From: CAYTZH01 sp964442285
GTDB lineage: Bacteria > Myxococcota_A > UBA9160 > JAFDET01
Reading direction: 5' to 3'
DNA: 64,000 bases
NCBI GenBank assembly: GCA_964442285.1
Contig: CAYTZH010000003.1
Location: 1 to 64,000, forward strand
Position numbers and translations under genes: made by a program
Notes under the pieces: model-generated
What the model was told of the DNA's origin: nothing
What the model saw: only the letters and a program-made list of their open reading frames with translations
Databases searched by the model: none
In this document: positions 7,418-16,087 of the stretch, in pieces
How positions within the stretch are numbered: position 1 is the stretch's first letter
How the letters are laid out: the number at the start of each line of letters is the position of its first letter

Positions 7418-10400
7418 TCATCCCCCGTCTTCACGTTCTCCGCCGGAGACGTACGAGGGGGCGTCTTCGGCCACCTTGGCGAGCGGGGCGTCGCCCGCCG
7501 GGACTCGATCTGCGGGCTGGAAGGCCCCGGGCCATCCGCCTTGGGCATCGATCGCCTCGTCGATCTCGGCCATGATGCGGATGGTCTCGTTCAGGGCGAC
7601 GACGATCTTCTGGTAGTGGGCGATCTCCTCGTCCGAGAGCGTGCGTCCCTTCCGGTCCTTGAGCCACTTGTGGCAGACTTGGTAGCCACCGATCTGGAAG
7701 TCCCAGACCTCCTCGGGCACGCCCTTGAAGCCGACAGTGCCGGGCTTGGTCGCCCGGTGGCCCTCGCGCGCGTTGGTCTTGCCGGCGTCGAGCCACGCGG
7801 TGTCGTCCGACCAGCCCGCGCGACCGACTTCGGGGTTCTTGGGACCGGCGTAGGTGGTGATGACGTTGTCAAGTTGCGGCGACTCGAGCAAATGGAGGAC
7901 CAGAAGGTCATGGCCGCGCGCCGCCAGCTCCCGTAGGAGGTCGACATCTCCGGGTAGTGGCACGCGAGGGAAGTCGAGCTTGAGCTGCGCCTCGTAGCGT
8001 TCACGGTAGCCGGGACTGTGGAACACCGCGTAGATGTAGGCGAGGACATCCTCAGGGCCGAAGGTCGCGCGCAGGTCTCCGCGGCCGTCGCTGACAAAGC
8101 GCAGCCCTACAGCAGCACCGACTTGGTCGACGAAACCTGAGTCCAGATTCGGCGTGCGGCCGCCCTTCCCCTGCGGCCAGCGATTGAACAACGACCCGTC
8201 GGCCTTGCCCACTCTCGGATAGAGGTAGAGCGGAAAGAGGTATCCTCGCTCTCGCGTGCGATTCGACACCATTGAATCGTCGGCAATCGATCGCGACGGA
8301 AAAGCGTGGCACCAGCCCGATCCTATTGACTGCCGACACGCCATCAGGCCGACGTTCTCGCCCGCGAGCAAATGCGGCATGGCCTCGGTCCGGGGCCAGT
8401 CTACCATCCAGGTGACGTAGTACAGCTCCCGGATGTCGAACGGGCGATACAGCACAGGCGCGTAGCGCTCATCCCATCGATCGTCTGCCTGGATCTTTCG
8501 CCTCGCCGCAGGGAGCTTCCATCCGCGGGAGTCCCCGGGTGGATACTTCTTGGAGCCCTTGCCGGCAAAGTACTTCTTCCGGATTGCATCGTCCGACAAC
8601 GACTTCGAGCGCAGGTCCTCGATCCTGCTTCTAAGTGTCCCCCGGTCGAAGTCGACAACGAAATCGTCGCGCGCCGTGACGATCCCGGTCACGTTTACGG
8701 GCATGACCGAGTTGATCGCAGGCCAGTCAGAGTAGTAGTCCGCACCGGCACCGTCGAAGGGCTCGAACAGATAGAACGGAGTGGTTGGTTCCAGCTCCGC
8801 CCATTCGGTGTCGGCAGAGCCGTGCTCTGCTAGCCACTTGTACTTGCTTTGGCGCTCGCCCCAGAGATCGGCATGGCAGACAGATCTGGCTGCACCAGGC
8901 TTCGTGAAGAGCCCGATGGCCACCCCCTGTTGGATGTCGAACACGTTCACATCCCGGCCACCCCCGGGAGGAGTCTCCTTCTTCTTGAGGTTCCCGTGGA
9001 GATCGAGCACGCGGATGTTCCGGAATGACTGCATGAGCGACCAGCGCATTCCCCGGAACGTGGGGTTGTCGAGGTAGCCGTGGTTGCTGATGTAGCCGTG
9101 AACGCCCGCACCTGTGCCGTCGAGCAGCCACTGCGAGAGGCGGGTGAACTTCACGTAGTCGTCCTGGAGCCACACCTTCCGCTCGCCAAGCGGCTCACCG
9201 TCGACGTGGTAGTAGCTCGCGGTCGCCGTCCCATCCGGAAGGCGGCCCTTTAGAAGGCCGTCGATCCACGGGCTCATGTTCGACGAGAGACCCGAGTAAG
9301 GCGGATTCCCGACCACCACCGTGAACCGCTGCCTGCGTTTGATCTCGTTGACCGCTTCGGCCTCGTGCGCCAGAGCCGGCAGGAAGTCGAGCGCGAGCTG
9401 CTTGCTGCTTGCTGGCTCCAGCGCGTTCGTCAGGTACACCCGCGCTCGCTCATCGCTCCCGAACCGATATCCGGTCTCGTAGAGCTTGAGGCCGATCTTC
9501 AGATGCGCGATGGCGTAGGGCGCCATCAGGAGCTCGTAGCCGTGCAAGCGGGGCAGCAGGTGTTCTGCGACGTATTCGTTCCAGAGCACCCGGATCTTCT
9601 TCTCGCCGTGCCCCTGAGCCTTCCACTTTGCGACCATCGTCTCGTGGATGAGGTCGATCACCTCGACGAGGAAGGTGCCGGTGCCCGTGGCGGGGTCGAG
9701 GATCTGAACGAAGGTCTGGTCGCGTGGCGTGCCATCGGGGACCTTCAGCTCCCGGTTCTGCTCCGCCATCTCGCCCCAGGTGGTGACGTCGGCGAGGCCG
9801 TCCTCGAGGCCGAACTCGGTGCGCAGCAGCTCGTCCACCGAGCGCACGATGTAGGAGACCACCGGGCGCGGCGTGTAGAAGACGCCGCGGCTGACCTTCT
9901 GCCTCTTGTCGTAGGCGGCGAGGAAGTGCTCGTAGAAGTGGAGGACCGGGTCCTCTTGCGGGTTCCGGTCGCCGAAGTCGCGAACGACTGCCTCCATGTT
10001 GGCCTGGTCGAGGAGGTCCAGGACATCGGAGACGCCGAGCTCGTCGAAATCGATGCCCGGTCCCCCAGCCTTGCCGCGGCGACCGCCCACATGGAGGAAG
10101 GTCTCCATCAGCTCCCGCAGGAATGGGTTCGTCCGCATGTGCGCTGCAAAGTCATCGGCGGTGCGCCGCGTCGGATCCGTGATGCGGGCCGAGAGCAGGC
10201 CGTAGGCGATGGTTTGCGCGTACATGTCGGCGAAGCCGGCCTCGTCCAGGTCGTGGACTAGCGCCGTCTGGAATGCCTTCATGAGCTTGGTGAGGGGGCC
10301 GGTCTCGGTCTCGATTGCGAGCGCCGTCTTGATGCGGTCGCGGATCGCGCGGGCCAGCTCCGCGAGGTGCTCGGAAAGCGTCTTCGAGGTGGTGATGACC

Positions 10401-10999
10401 TCGCGGTGGCGGAGGATGAAGGCCGCGCGCCAGCGCTCGCGCCAGGCGTGGGCGTCGTCCGCGTCATGGGGCCAGGCGAGATCGCTGGTCAGCCTCTCGG
10501 CCACGTCGTCCAGGTGGAGCGGCGTGTCGAGATTGTCCCAGCCCAGCACCTTGAGGGTGGGGAGGTCAGCGCCGTCCACCGGGCTCGAGAAGTGCGCGAA
10601 GCTGATACGGCGCTCATCGCCTTCGCCGTAGTTCGAGACGAATAGGAGGTCGTCCGCGGCCCAGGCCTGCCGCTCGGACTTGTTGGCCGAGGCGCGCTTC
10701 TTGAGCGCCACCTGCCCGAGGATGCGCCGCAGCGCCACCACCGGCAGGCGCTTGGGCTCGAATTTGACGAAGAAGATGCCCCAGGGCTGGCTCGGCGTGA
10801 GCGGCCGCAGGCGCTTGATCTCCTGGATCTTGGCCGCGTTCTTCGCATCGATCCCGAGTTCCTCGGGTGTGTACTCGAAGGTCAGCTCCTCGAAGTCCTC
10901 TCCGTTGGCGATGGGCCAGCCCATCTCGTCGCGCAGATAGGCGACGAGCTGGTCGAAGCGGCGGATCGTCGCGAGCGTCGCGCGGTGGTCGGTCGGCAT
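7418..10999 (-). CDS. type ISP-like N6-adenine DNA methyltransferase
   Basis: This 1193-residue protein has an adenine methyltransferase core: SAM-binding motif I DPATGTGTF at 435-443 and catalytic motif IV NPPY at 565-568, preceded by SRGVFYTPRPVVSYIV. The C-terminal ~500 residues resemble the target-recognition part of type ISP enzymes (YRPFDIRELYYVTW, MPHLLAGENVGLMACRQ, DVLAYIYAVFHSPGYRERY). The N-terminal ~170 residues (WGIFFVKFEPKRLPVVALRR) are not a domain I can name. Type ISP enzymes carry nuclease, helicase and methylase in one chain; here the nuclease-helicase is a separate gene ending 4 bp upstream. It likely methylates the host target site while its partner cuts unmodified DNA. Confidence 0.88.
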   Translation of the reverse strand: MPTDHRATLATIRRFDQLVAYLRDEMGWPIANGEDFEELTFEYTPEELGIDAKNAAKIQEIKRLRPLTPSQPWGIFFVKFEPKRLPVVALRRILGQVALKKRASANKSERQAWAADDLLFVSNYGEGDERRISFAHFSSPVDGADLPTLKVLGWDNLDTPLHLDDVAERLTSDLAWPHDADDAHAWRERWRAAFILRHREVITTSKTLSEHLAELARAIRDRIKTALAIETETGPLTKLMKAFQTALVHDLDEAGFADMYAQTIAYGLLSARITDPTRRTADDFAAHMRTNPFLRELMETFLHVGGRRGKAGGPGIDFDELGVSDVLDLLDQANMEAVVRDFGDRNPQEDPVLHFYEHFLAAYDKRQKVSRGVFYTPRPVVSYIVRSVDELLRTEFGLEDGLADVTTWGEMAEQNRELKVPDGTPRDQTFVQILDPATGTGTFLVEVIDLIHETMVAKWKAQGHGEKKIRVLWNEYVAEHLLPRLHGYELLMAPYAIAHLKIGLKLYETGYRFGSDERARVYLTNALEPASSKQLALDFLPALAHEAEAVNEIKRRQRFTVVVGNPPYSGLSSNMSPWIDGLLKGRLPDGTATASYYHVDGEPLGERKVWLQDDYVKFTRLSQWLLDGTGAGVHGYISNHGYLDNPTFRGMRWSLMQSFRNIRVLDLHGNLKKKETPPGGGRDVNVFDIQQGVAIGLFTKPGAARSVCHADLWGERQSKYKWLAEHGSADTEWAELEPTTPFYLFEPFDGAGADYYSDWPAINSVMPVNVTGIVTARDDFVVDFDRGTLRSRIEDLRSKSLSDDAIRKKYFAGKGSKKYPPGDSRGWKLPAARRKIQADDRWDERYAPVLYRPFDIRELYYVTWMVDWPRTEAMPHLLAGENVGLMACRQSIGSGWCHAFPSRSIADDSMVSNRTRERGYLFPLYLYPRVGKADGSLFNRWPQGKGGRTPNLDSGFVDQVGAAVGLRFVSDGRGDLRATFGPEDVLAYIYAVFHSPGYRERYEAQLKLDFPRVPLPGDVDLLRELAARGHDLLVLHLLESPQLDNVITTYAGPKNPEVGRAGWSDDTAWLDAGKTNAREGHRATKPGTVGFKGVPEEVWDFQIGGYQVCHKWLKDRKGRTLSDEEIAHYQKIVVALNETIRIMAEIDEAIDAQGGWPGAFQPADRVPAGDAPLAKVAEDAPSYVSGGEREDGG

Positions 11000-11003
11000 C
11001 GGC

Positions 11004-14000
11004 TCAGACCTCGTTCAGCTCCATCCAGCAGCGGAGCCTCGCCCGAACGCCAAGCGGCGCATCGACCCGCTTCAAGTAGGTGTTCTTGATGTGCTTCTCG
11101 ATCGCCTTGCGCGCCTCCACCAGAGCCTCCTCGTCTGTGGTGCACTTCCGCGGCGTCTCGGGCTTCGACCGGATGCTGCCGACGATCTCACCGGGCTCCT
11201 CGAGGACGGCCTCACGATCGAGATCATAGAAGTACCAGCGCGTGGTCCCTGCCTCCTCCGTGAACTCGCCCGCCTCCTTGTCGAGGGCCGGGAGCGCGTA
11301 GCAGAAGAACACGCCGCGAAGACCCTTCGCGGGACGCTTGCGGCCGCTGAAGATTGCGCCCGGCAGGCCTCGCAGCCGCGCCTCCAGCCCCGCGTCGGCC
11401 TGGAGGAGCGCCTGGTACTCGAGATGCATGTCCTCGACCGCCGTGCGCGTGCCTTCGTAGGCCTGGTTGAACTCCTTGAGGGCCTCGTAGTCGTCCTCGG
11501 GCGTTAGTAGCTTCCGCCCCTCGATGCCCAGGGTCCTGGAGATGAGCAGGGTTTTCTGGGTGACCCGCGTGTAGAGCGTGAGGATTGCGTTCAGCTCCGC
11601 GGGCGGCAGGAAGTTCCAGAAGCTCACCTTGCCGCGGGAGGAGGCGATCTCCGGATGATCCGCGACGAGGCGCTTCTCCACCTCGGGGTTCATGCGCCGA
11701 TCGACGCGGCCGATGCGCTGCATCAGGCGGACGGGGTTCCAGTGGATGTCGTAATTGATCATCCGCGAGGCATCCTGGAGGTTCAGGCCCTCGGAGAGGA
11801 CGTCGGTGGAGATCAGGACGCGGATCTCGTCGCGGCCCTGCTCGGCAAGCTCCGGGGAGGACAGGCCGTTGTAGTAGGGTGAGAAGCGCTGGATGACGTC
11901 CGCCCGGTTGCGCTTGGTGGCGCTGTCGACCTGGGAGACGCCCTCGATCCCTGCCTTCTCGAGCTGGCCTCGCAGGTAGCGGGCCGTATCCGCGAACTCG
12001 GTGAAAATGAGCACCTTCTGACCGGTGAGCTCCTTCGACTTGAGCAGCCGGATCAGTTTCTTGAGCTTGTCGTCGTGCTTGGGCTCGAACTTCCGGGCCT
12101 CGTCGAGGAACTGGACGATCTGATCCAGGTCGAGGAACGTCTCCTGCATCATCTCGGCGACCTCGAACTCCTCCCGATCCAGCCGCCTGACCGCGTCGAG
12201 CATCTCCTGGGGCACGATGTCCTCGTCCTGGTCCTCGTCCGGTTCCTCCCCCCAGAGCGCGAGCTGCCGTTGCGCCGCATAGCCGAGCACCTCGGCGTTT
12301 TGGCCCTTCCAACGCTCCAGGCGCTTCTTCTCCGCCTCGGTCTCGCTGTGGACTTCGAGGAAGGCGAGCAGCTTCTGGAGCAGCCGCTCGCACGAAAGCT
12401 CGAAGGCGGCCACGGAGCTCTCGAAGCGCTTGAGGAAGTTGGTGCGGATGAGGCCGACGACCTGCTCCTGGCGGCCTTCTTCGAACTTGTCGATCGTCTC
12501 GTCCGGGCCCTTGTACCAGAACAGCGGGTAGTACATTGGGAGCGTAAACAGCGGATTCTTGCGGCGGAAGGCCTTCTCGAACTTGTCGAGAAGCTCGCCG
12601 TAGGTCTTGCGGATCGAGTACTCGGCGACCTGGGGCGCCCTGCGGTCGGGGAAGGCGGCGGCCTGTCCAGTCTCCCGGATCTGGCTCTCTCGTGCGTAGG
12701 CCCGACTGCGCTGCACGACGAGGTGCCGGAAGATCTCGTCGGTCTCGAGGATCTCTCCGGCCTCGCTGATGTGCTCGGCGACGTCCGCAGCCACGTGCCC
12801 GACGCGGTCGCGCAAGTCCTTCTCCATCTGGTTGAAGTGCGCGCGGAGATTGTTGACCCCCAGGGTGCGGGCGAAGTAGGGCTCGTCGCGCCGCGTGAAC
12901 AGTTCGACCAGGTGGCGGAAGTCGCTCAGCCGATTGTTGATGGGCGTGGCGGTGAGCATGAAGAGGGCTTTTGGCCGCGCTTCGGGGTTCAGGAGCTCGT
13001 AGAGGCGCCAGTAGCGCGAGGGCTCGATCTCCTCGTCGGGATTCCCCTGGCGCCCTGGGTTGCGGAAGTGGTGGGCCTCGTCGATCACGACCACGTCCGC
13101 CAGCTCGGCGATTCGCTCGAAGCGTTCCGGGAAGTCCCCCTTGCGGCCCAGATCCGTATGGCTGAACACGGCGAGGTTGCTGAAGTCCGCGCCTCCGCCC
13201 ACGCCACCGATGTGGGGAAGCCACTCGCGGAGGTGAGGCTCCCACACGCCTTCCTTCGTGGCCTTCGGCGCCAGCAAGACGACCCGCTTGCCCTCGTGGA
13301 GCACCAACCGCTCGATCAGCATCAGTCCGACGAAGGTCTTGCCGAGGCCGACGCCATCGCAGAGGAACGCGCCCCCATGCTGGCGCGCGATCTTCATGAG
13401 AGCCCAGTAGGCCTCCTTCTGATAGCGGTCGAGACTGGGGAACATCCTGGAGCGAGTCTCGTCCCACTCTGTCGCCGTGAGTTCGTGACCGCTGAAGAAC
13501 TCCTGGAGTGCCTTCGCATAAACGTCGAACGGCGTGTAGAGGTGAGTCTGACGAGAGATCGTCTCGATGACTGCATCCGTCACCTCGCTCGCTTCGTTCC
13601 AATGCGCCTCGAACCACTCCTGGAGCTGCGCCACCTCGCGCGCGCTCTGTACCTGGATGTTCAGCTCGATGTTCTTGGTGAGGCCCGGACGCGTGAAGTT
13701 GCTCGACCCCACCAGCGCCTGGGATCCCACGACCTCGAGCTTGGCGTGGGTGATGTAGGTCTTGGCGTGGAACTTGTCCTTGTCGTAGACACGGCACTCG
13801 ATCTGTCCGGATCGCAGCGCCTCGAGGATCGCCGGAACGCCGTGGAGGAACGGATTCGCATCCTTGTCCTCTTCGAGGCTCTGGTCGAGGACTTGAACCG
13901 CTCGCGAACGGACGGCTTCGAGGAGCGCCTTCCTTGTTCGCTGCGTCGTCTCGGCGCCCATCAGGATCCGGATCTTGTCGAGCGGCTGCCACTTCTGGTC

Positions 14001-14153
14001 GAGTGCCAGCAGGGCCCCGATCTCGAAGTAGCCGGTGGCGATGTCGAACGACTTGGCGATCCCGGACCACTCTTCGAGGTACCGCAGCGCCGTCCAGCCG
14101 GACACGCTGTTGTCCACGATGAAGAGATCGCGGCCCTTGGATTCAGGACTCAT
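11004..14153 (-). CDS. PLD-nuclease / SNF2-type helicase fusion
   Basis: This 1049-residue protein joins an N-terminal phospholipase D-like nuclease domain to a superfamily 2 helicase. The PLD motif is KFHAKTYI (His129, Lys131) with GSSNFT (Asn152). Helicase motifs are GVGLGKT near 267-273, DEAHH at 358-362, LTATPINN, TDVLSEGLNLQ and NPVRLMQRIGRVDR. Such proteins use ATP-driven movement on DNA and can cut or unwind invading DNA. It is second in a three-gene operon, 52 bp after the Mrr_N-like gene and 4 bp before the methyltransferase. One PLD motif suggests it works as a dimer. It resembles helicase partners in DISARM-like and related systems, though the DISARM genes drmA and drmB are absent here. 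Confidence 0.87.
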   Translation of the reverse strand: MSPESKGRDLFIVDNSVSGWTALRYLEEWSGIAKSFDIATGYFEIGALLALDQKWQPLDKIRILMGAETTQRTRKALLEAVRSRAVQVLDQSLEEDKDANPFLHGVPAILEALRSGQIECRVYDKDKFHAKTYITHAKLEVVGSQALVGSSNFTRPGLTKNIELNIQVQSAREVAQLQEWFEAHWNEASEVTDAVIETISRQTHLYTPFDVYAKALQEFFSGHELTATEWDETRSRMFPSLDRYQKEAYWALMKIARQHGGAFLCDGVGLGKTFVGLMLIERLVLHEGKRVVLLAPKATKEGVWEPHLREWLPHIGGVGGGADFSNLAVFSHTDLGRKGDFPERFERIAELADVVVIDEAHHFRNPGRQGNPDEEIEPSRYWRLYELLNPEARPKALFMLTATPINNRLSDFRHLVELFTRRDEPYFARTLGVNNLRAHFNQMEKDLRDRVGHVAADVAEHISEAGEILETDEIFRHLVVQRSRAYARESQIRETGQAAAFPDRRAPQVAEYSIRKTYGELLDKFEKAFRRKNPLFTLPMYYPLFWYKGPDETIDKFEEGRQEQVVGLIRTNFLKRFESSVAAFELSCERLLQKLLAFLEVHSETEAEKKRLERWKGQNAEVLGYAAQRQLALWGEEPDEDQDEDIVPQEMLDAVRRLDREEFEVAEMMQETFLDLDQIVQFLDEARKFEPKHDDKLKKLIRLLKSKELTGQKVLIFTEFADTARYLRGQLEKAGIEGVSQVDSATKRNRADVIQRFSPYYNGLSSPELAEQGRDEIRVLISTDVLSEGLNLQDASRMINYDIHWNPVRLMQRIGRVDRRMNPEVEKRLVADHPEIASSRGKVSFWNFLPPAELNAILTLYTRVTQKTLLISRTLGIEGRKLLTPEDDYEALKEFNQAYEGTRTAVEDMHLEYQALLQADAGLEARLRGLPGAIFSGRKRPAKGLRGVFFCYALPALDKEAGEFTEEAGTTRWYFYDLDREAVLEEPGEIVGSIRSKPETPRKCTTDEEALVEARKAIEKHIKNTYLKRVDAPLGVRARLRCWMELNEV

Positions 14154-14205
14154 GGCTCCCCGCTCTGGCTGTCAGTCTCGAAGCCTACGCCAATCGAGGC
14201 CACCG

Positions 14206-14715
14206 CTACTCGTTCGCCTCGGCCTCCGCCGCGGCGGCGCCGGACTCCGTCAGCTCCCAGGTTCCGCGCGGCGAGTCAGACGCAAGGAGGCCGTCCTCCA
14301 CCATCTTGAATCGCTCCCAGGCCGCCGTATTCCGCCAGCGGACGTCGGTTCCCGAGGGCAGTCTCTCGCGGTCAGCATCCGTGAGTCGACCCTTAACCGT
14401 CTCGAAGACCCGATCCAGGACCTCGGCCATCGAGCCGCTCCCGCCTAGCTCGCGCAGCGCCAACAGGATGGGCCCGCGATAGGCGTCCTGGGCCAGCTTC
14501 TGGACCCGGCCACGCCTCTTCCGGCGCTGGGGAGGCGCCGTGGCGACCTGGGGCGGGGCGGGCTCCGGACCCGGCTTCCCGCCTGCCTTCTTCTGTCGCT
14601 GCGCCTCAGCTGCGTCCAAGACTCGCCGCAACGCATCGTCCGGGCTGTCCTCCAAGGGCACCGCCCAGGACTGAAGCCGCTTCCAGGTGTCTTCCGAGAT
14701 TCGCATTACCGGCAT
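14206..14715 (-). CDS. Mrr_N-like winged-helix DNA-binding protein
   Basis: This small protein (169 residues) is first in the helicase-methyltransferase operon. The start at 14715 (MPVMRISEDTW) has GGAGG 10 bases upstream; an ATG at 14721 is possible. The N-terminal ~45 residues look ribbon-helix-helix-like (RISEDTWKRLQSWAV). A charged Pro-rich linker follows. The C-terminal ~90 residues match the winged-helix N-terminal domain of Mrr-type proteins (AYRGPILLALRELGG, WRNTAAWERFKMVEDGLL, RGTWELTESG). No nuclease domain follows. It may be an operon repressor acting on the adjacent palindrome, or a DNA-targeting subunit of the restriction complex. Confidence 0.75.
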   Translation of the reverse strand: MPVMRISEDTWKRLQSWAVPLEDSPDDALRRVLDAAEAQRQKKAGGKPGPEPAPPQVATAPPQRRKRRGRVQKLAQDAYRGPILLALRELGGSGSMAEVLDRVFETVKGRLTDADRERLPSGTDVRWRNTAAWERFKMVEDGLLASDSPRGTWELTESGAAAAEAEANE

Positions 14716-14740
14716 GCCCATGACTCCTCCTTGCTCGCCC

Positions 14741-14786
14741 ATATATAGTCACAATGTAACTTATTAAGTCAATGGACAATATATAG
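14741..14786 (-). promoter_or_regulatory. AT-rich promoter and imperfect palindrome of the defence operon
   Basis: This is a marked A/T-rich patch in GC-rich DNA. Reading on the minus strand, TTGACT (14767-14772) and TATATA (14742-14747, spacing 19) or ACTATA (14744-14749, spacing 17) resemble -35 and -10 boxes. The whole block is a loose inverted repeat, with TATATA near each end and ACTTA/TTAAGT in the centre. It also lies upstream of the divergent Fic gene, so it may be a shared operator. The likely binder is the ribbon-helix-helix-like protein encoded next to it. Confidence 0.55.
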
Positions 14787-14886
14787 AGCCAGCTGCAGCC
14801 TTCGGGGCGTAAAGAAAGGTTAAAGCGTTTTTCTTTCTTAGCGGCTAGGCTTGCGAAAGGATGCTTTCCAGAGGCTGGGCACACCC

Positions 14887-16047
14887 ATGAAGAGAGGCGC
14901 CACGGGCGATTGGGTGACCGTCTCCACCGTAGGGGAACCGGTCCGGGCCTTTCTGCCGAAGCCGCTGCCCCCGGCGGTGCCCATTCAGATCGAAGGCACC
15001 CTTCGAAGCTCGCTCGATGAGGCGCTGCTTGCCCTGGGACGCTTGGACAGCGTCACGACCTTGCTTCCTGACACTGCTCTCTTCCTGTTCATGTACGTCC
15101 GGAAGGAAGCGGTGCTCTCGTCGCAGATCGAGGGAACCCAGTCGTCCCTCTCGGATCTGCTGCTCTTCGAGCTCGACGAAGCGCCCGGTGTGCCCCTGGC
15201 TGACGTCGAAGAGGTGTCCTGCTACGTGGCGGCCTTGGAGCACGGGCTCAAGCGCCTCCGGGAAGGGTTCCCGCTCTCGAATCGCCTGATCCGCGAGATC
15301 CACGGCCAGCTGCTCGCGCGCGGGCGAGGGGCGGAGAAGCAGCCCGGGGAGTTCAGGACTTCACAGAACTGGATCGGCGGGCCGCGCCCTGGCCTCGCCA
15401 CCTATGTCCCGCCGCCCCCCGAACACGTGCCCGACTGCATGGGTGAACTCGAGCGTTTCCTTCACCAGCCGGCAGAGCAGGTTCCCGTACTCGTCAAGAC
15501 GGCCCTCGCTCACGTTCAGTTCGAAACGATCCATCCATTCCTCGATGGCAACGGGCGCGTGGGGAGGCTGCTCGTCAGCCTTCTGCTCTGGTCCGAGGGC
15601 GTCCTCCGCGAGCCGCTCCTCTACCTGAGCCTGTATCTCAAGGCCCATCGTTCGGCCTACTACGACCTCTTGCAGCGCGTTCGATTGGAGGGAGAATGGG
15701 AAGGCTGGCTCCAGTTCTTTGCGGACGGGGTCCGGGAAACGGCCGAAGGCGCCGTGGTCACCGCTCGCAAGATCGTCGATCTCTTCGAGCAGGATCGCCG
15801 AAAGATCCAAGGCCACCAGCGGGCGGTGGGGTCAGCCCTCCGCGTACATCACGCACTCCAGCAACGCCCCGTAGCCTCGATCCCACTCCTCGTCCAAGCC
15901 ACCGATCTCTCGGCCCCCACCGTCAGCGCTGCGCTGCGGATGCTCGAGCGCCTGGAGATCGTCCGCGAGCTCACAGGAAAGCGTAGGAACCGGCTCTTCG
16001 GATACCATCGCTACGTGAGTTTGCTCGCGGAGGGGACGCAACCGTGA
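14887..16047 (+). CDS. Fic-family protein (probable AMP-transferase)
   Basis: Fic enzymes transfer AMP (or a related moiety) to target proteins. From the ATG at 14887 the protein has 386 residues. It carries the catalytic loop HPFLDGNGRVGR starting at His216. It also has the N-terminal auto-inhibitory motif SSQIEG (Ser78-Glu82), so it is self-inhibited until activated. The C-terminal ~100 residues look like a winged helix (VQATDLSAPTVSAALRMLERLEIV), as in many Fic proteins of this subfamily. It is divergent from the helicase-methyltransferase operon and shares its promoter region. It could be a stress toxin or a regulator; nothing here identifies its target. Confidence 0.9.
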   Translation: MKRGATGDWVTVSTVGEPVRAFLPKPLPPAVPIQIEGTLRSSLDEALLALGRLDSVTTLLPDTALFLFMYVRKEAVLSSQIEGTQSSLSDLLLFELDEAPGVPLADVEEVSCYVAALEHGLKRLREGFPLSNRLIREIHGQLLARGRGAEKQPGEFRTSQNWIGGPRPGLATYVPPPPEHVPDCMGELERFLHQPAEQVPVLVKTALAHVQFETIHPFLDGNGRVGRLLVSLLLWSEGVLREPLLYLSLYLKAHRSAYYDLLQRVRLEGEWEGWLQFFADGVRETAEGAVVTARKIVDLFEQDRRKIQGHQRAVGSALRVHHALQQRPVASIPLLVQATDLSAPTVSAALRMLERLEIVRELTGKRRNRLFGYHRYVSLLAEGTQP

Positions 16048-16087
16048 GGTGTACCTTAATTCCACAATTCGCTGGCTGGCTTCTGCG

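Noticed and set aside
7418..14153. A classical type I restriction-modification system
   Set aside because: No separate HsdS specificity subunit and no HsdR-type nuclease; the specificity region is fused to the methylase in type ISP manner.
12075..14309. A 744-residue frame on the plus strand opposite the PLD-helicase
   Set aside because: It is the antisense shadow of the helicase gene and shows no domain motifs.
7418..14742. A canonical DISARM system
   Set aside because: A helicase, PLD domain and methylase are present, but the DUF1998 protein (DrmB) and DrmA are missing, and PLD and helicase are one chain.
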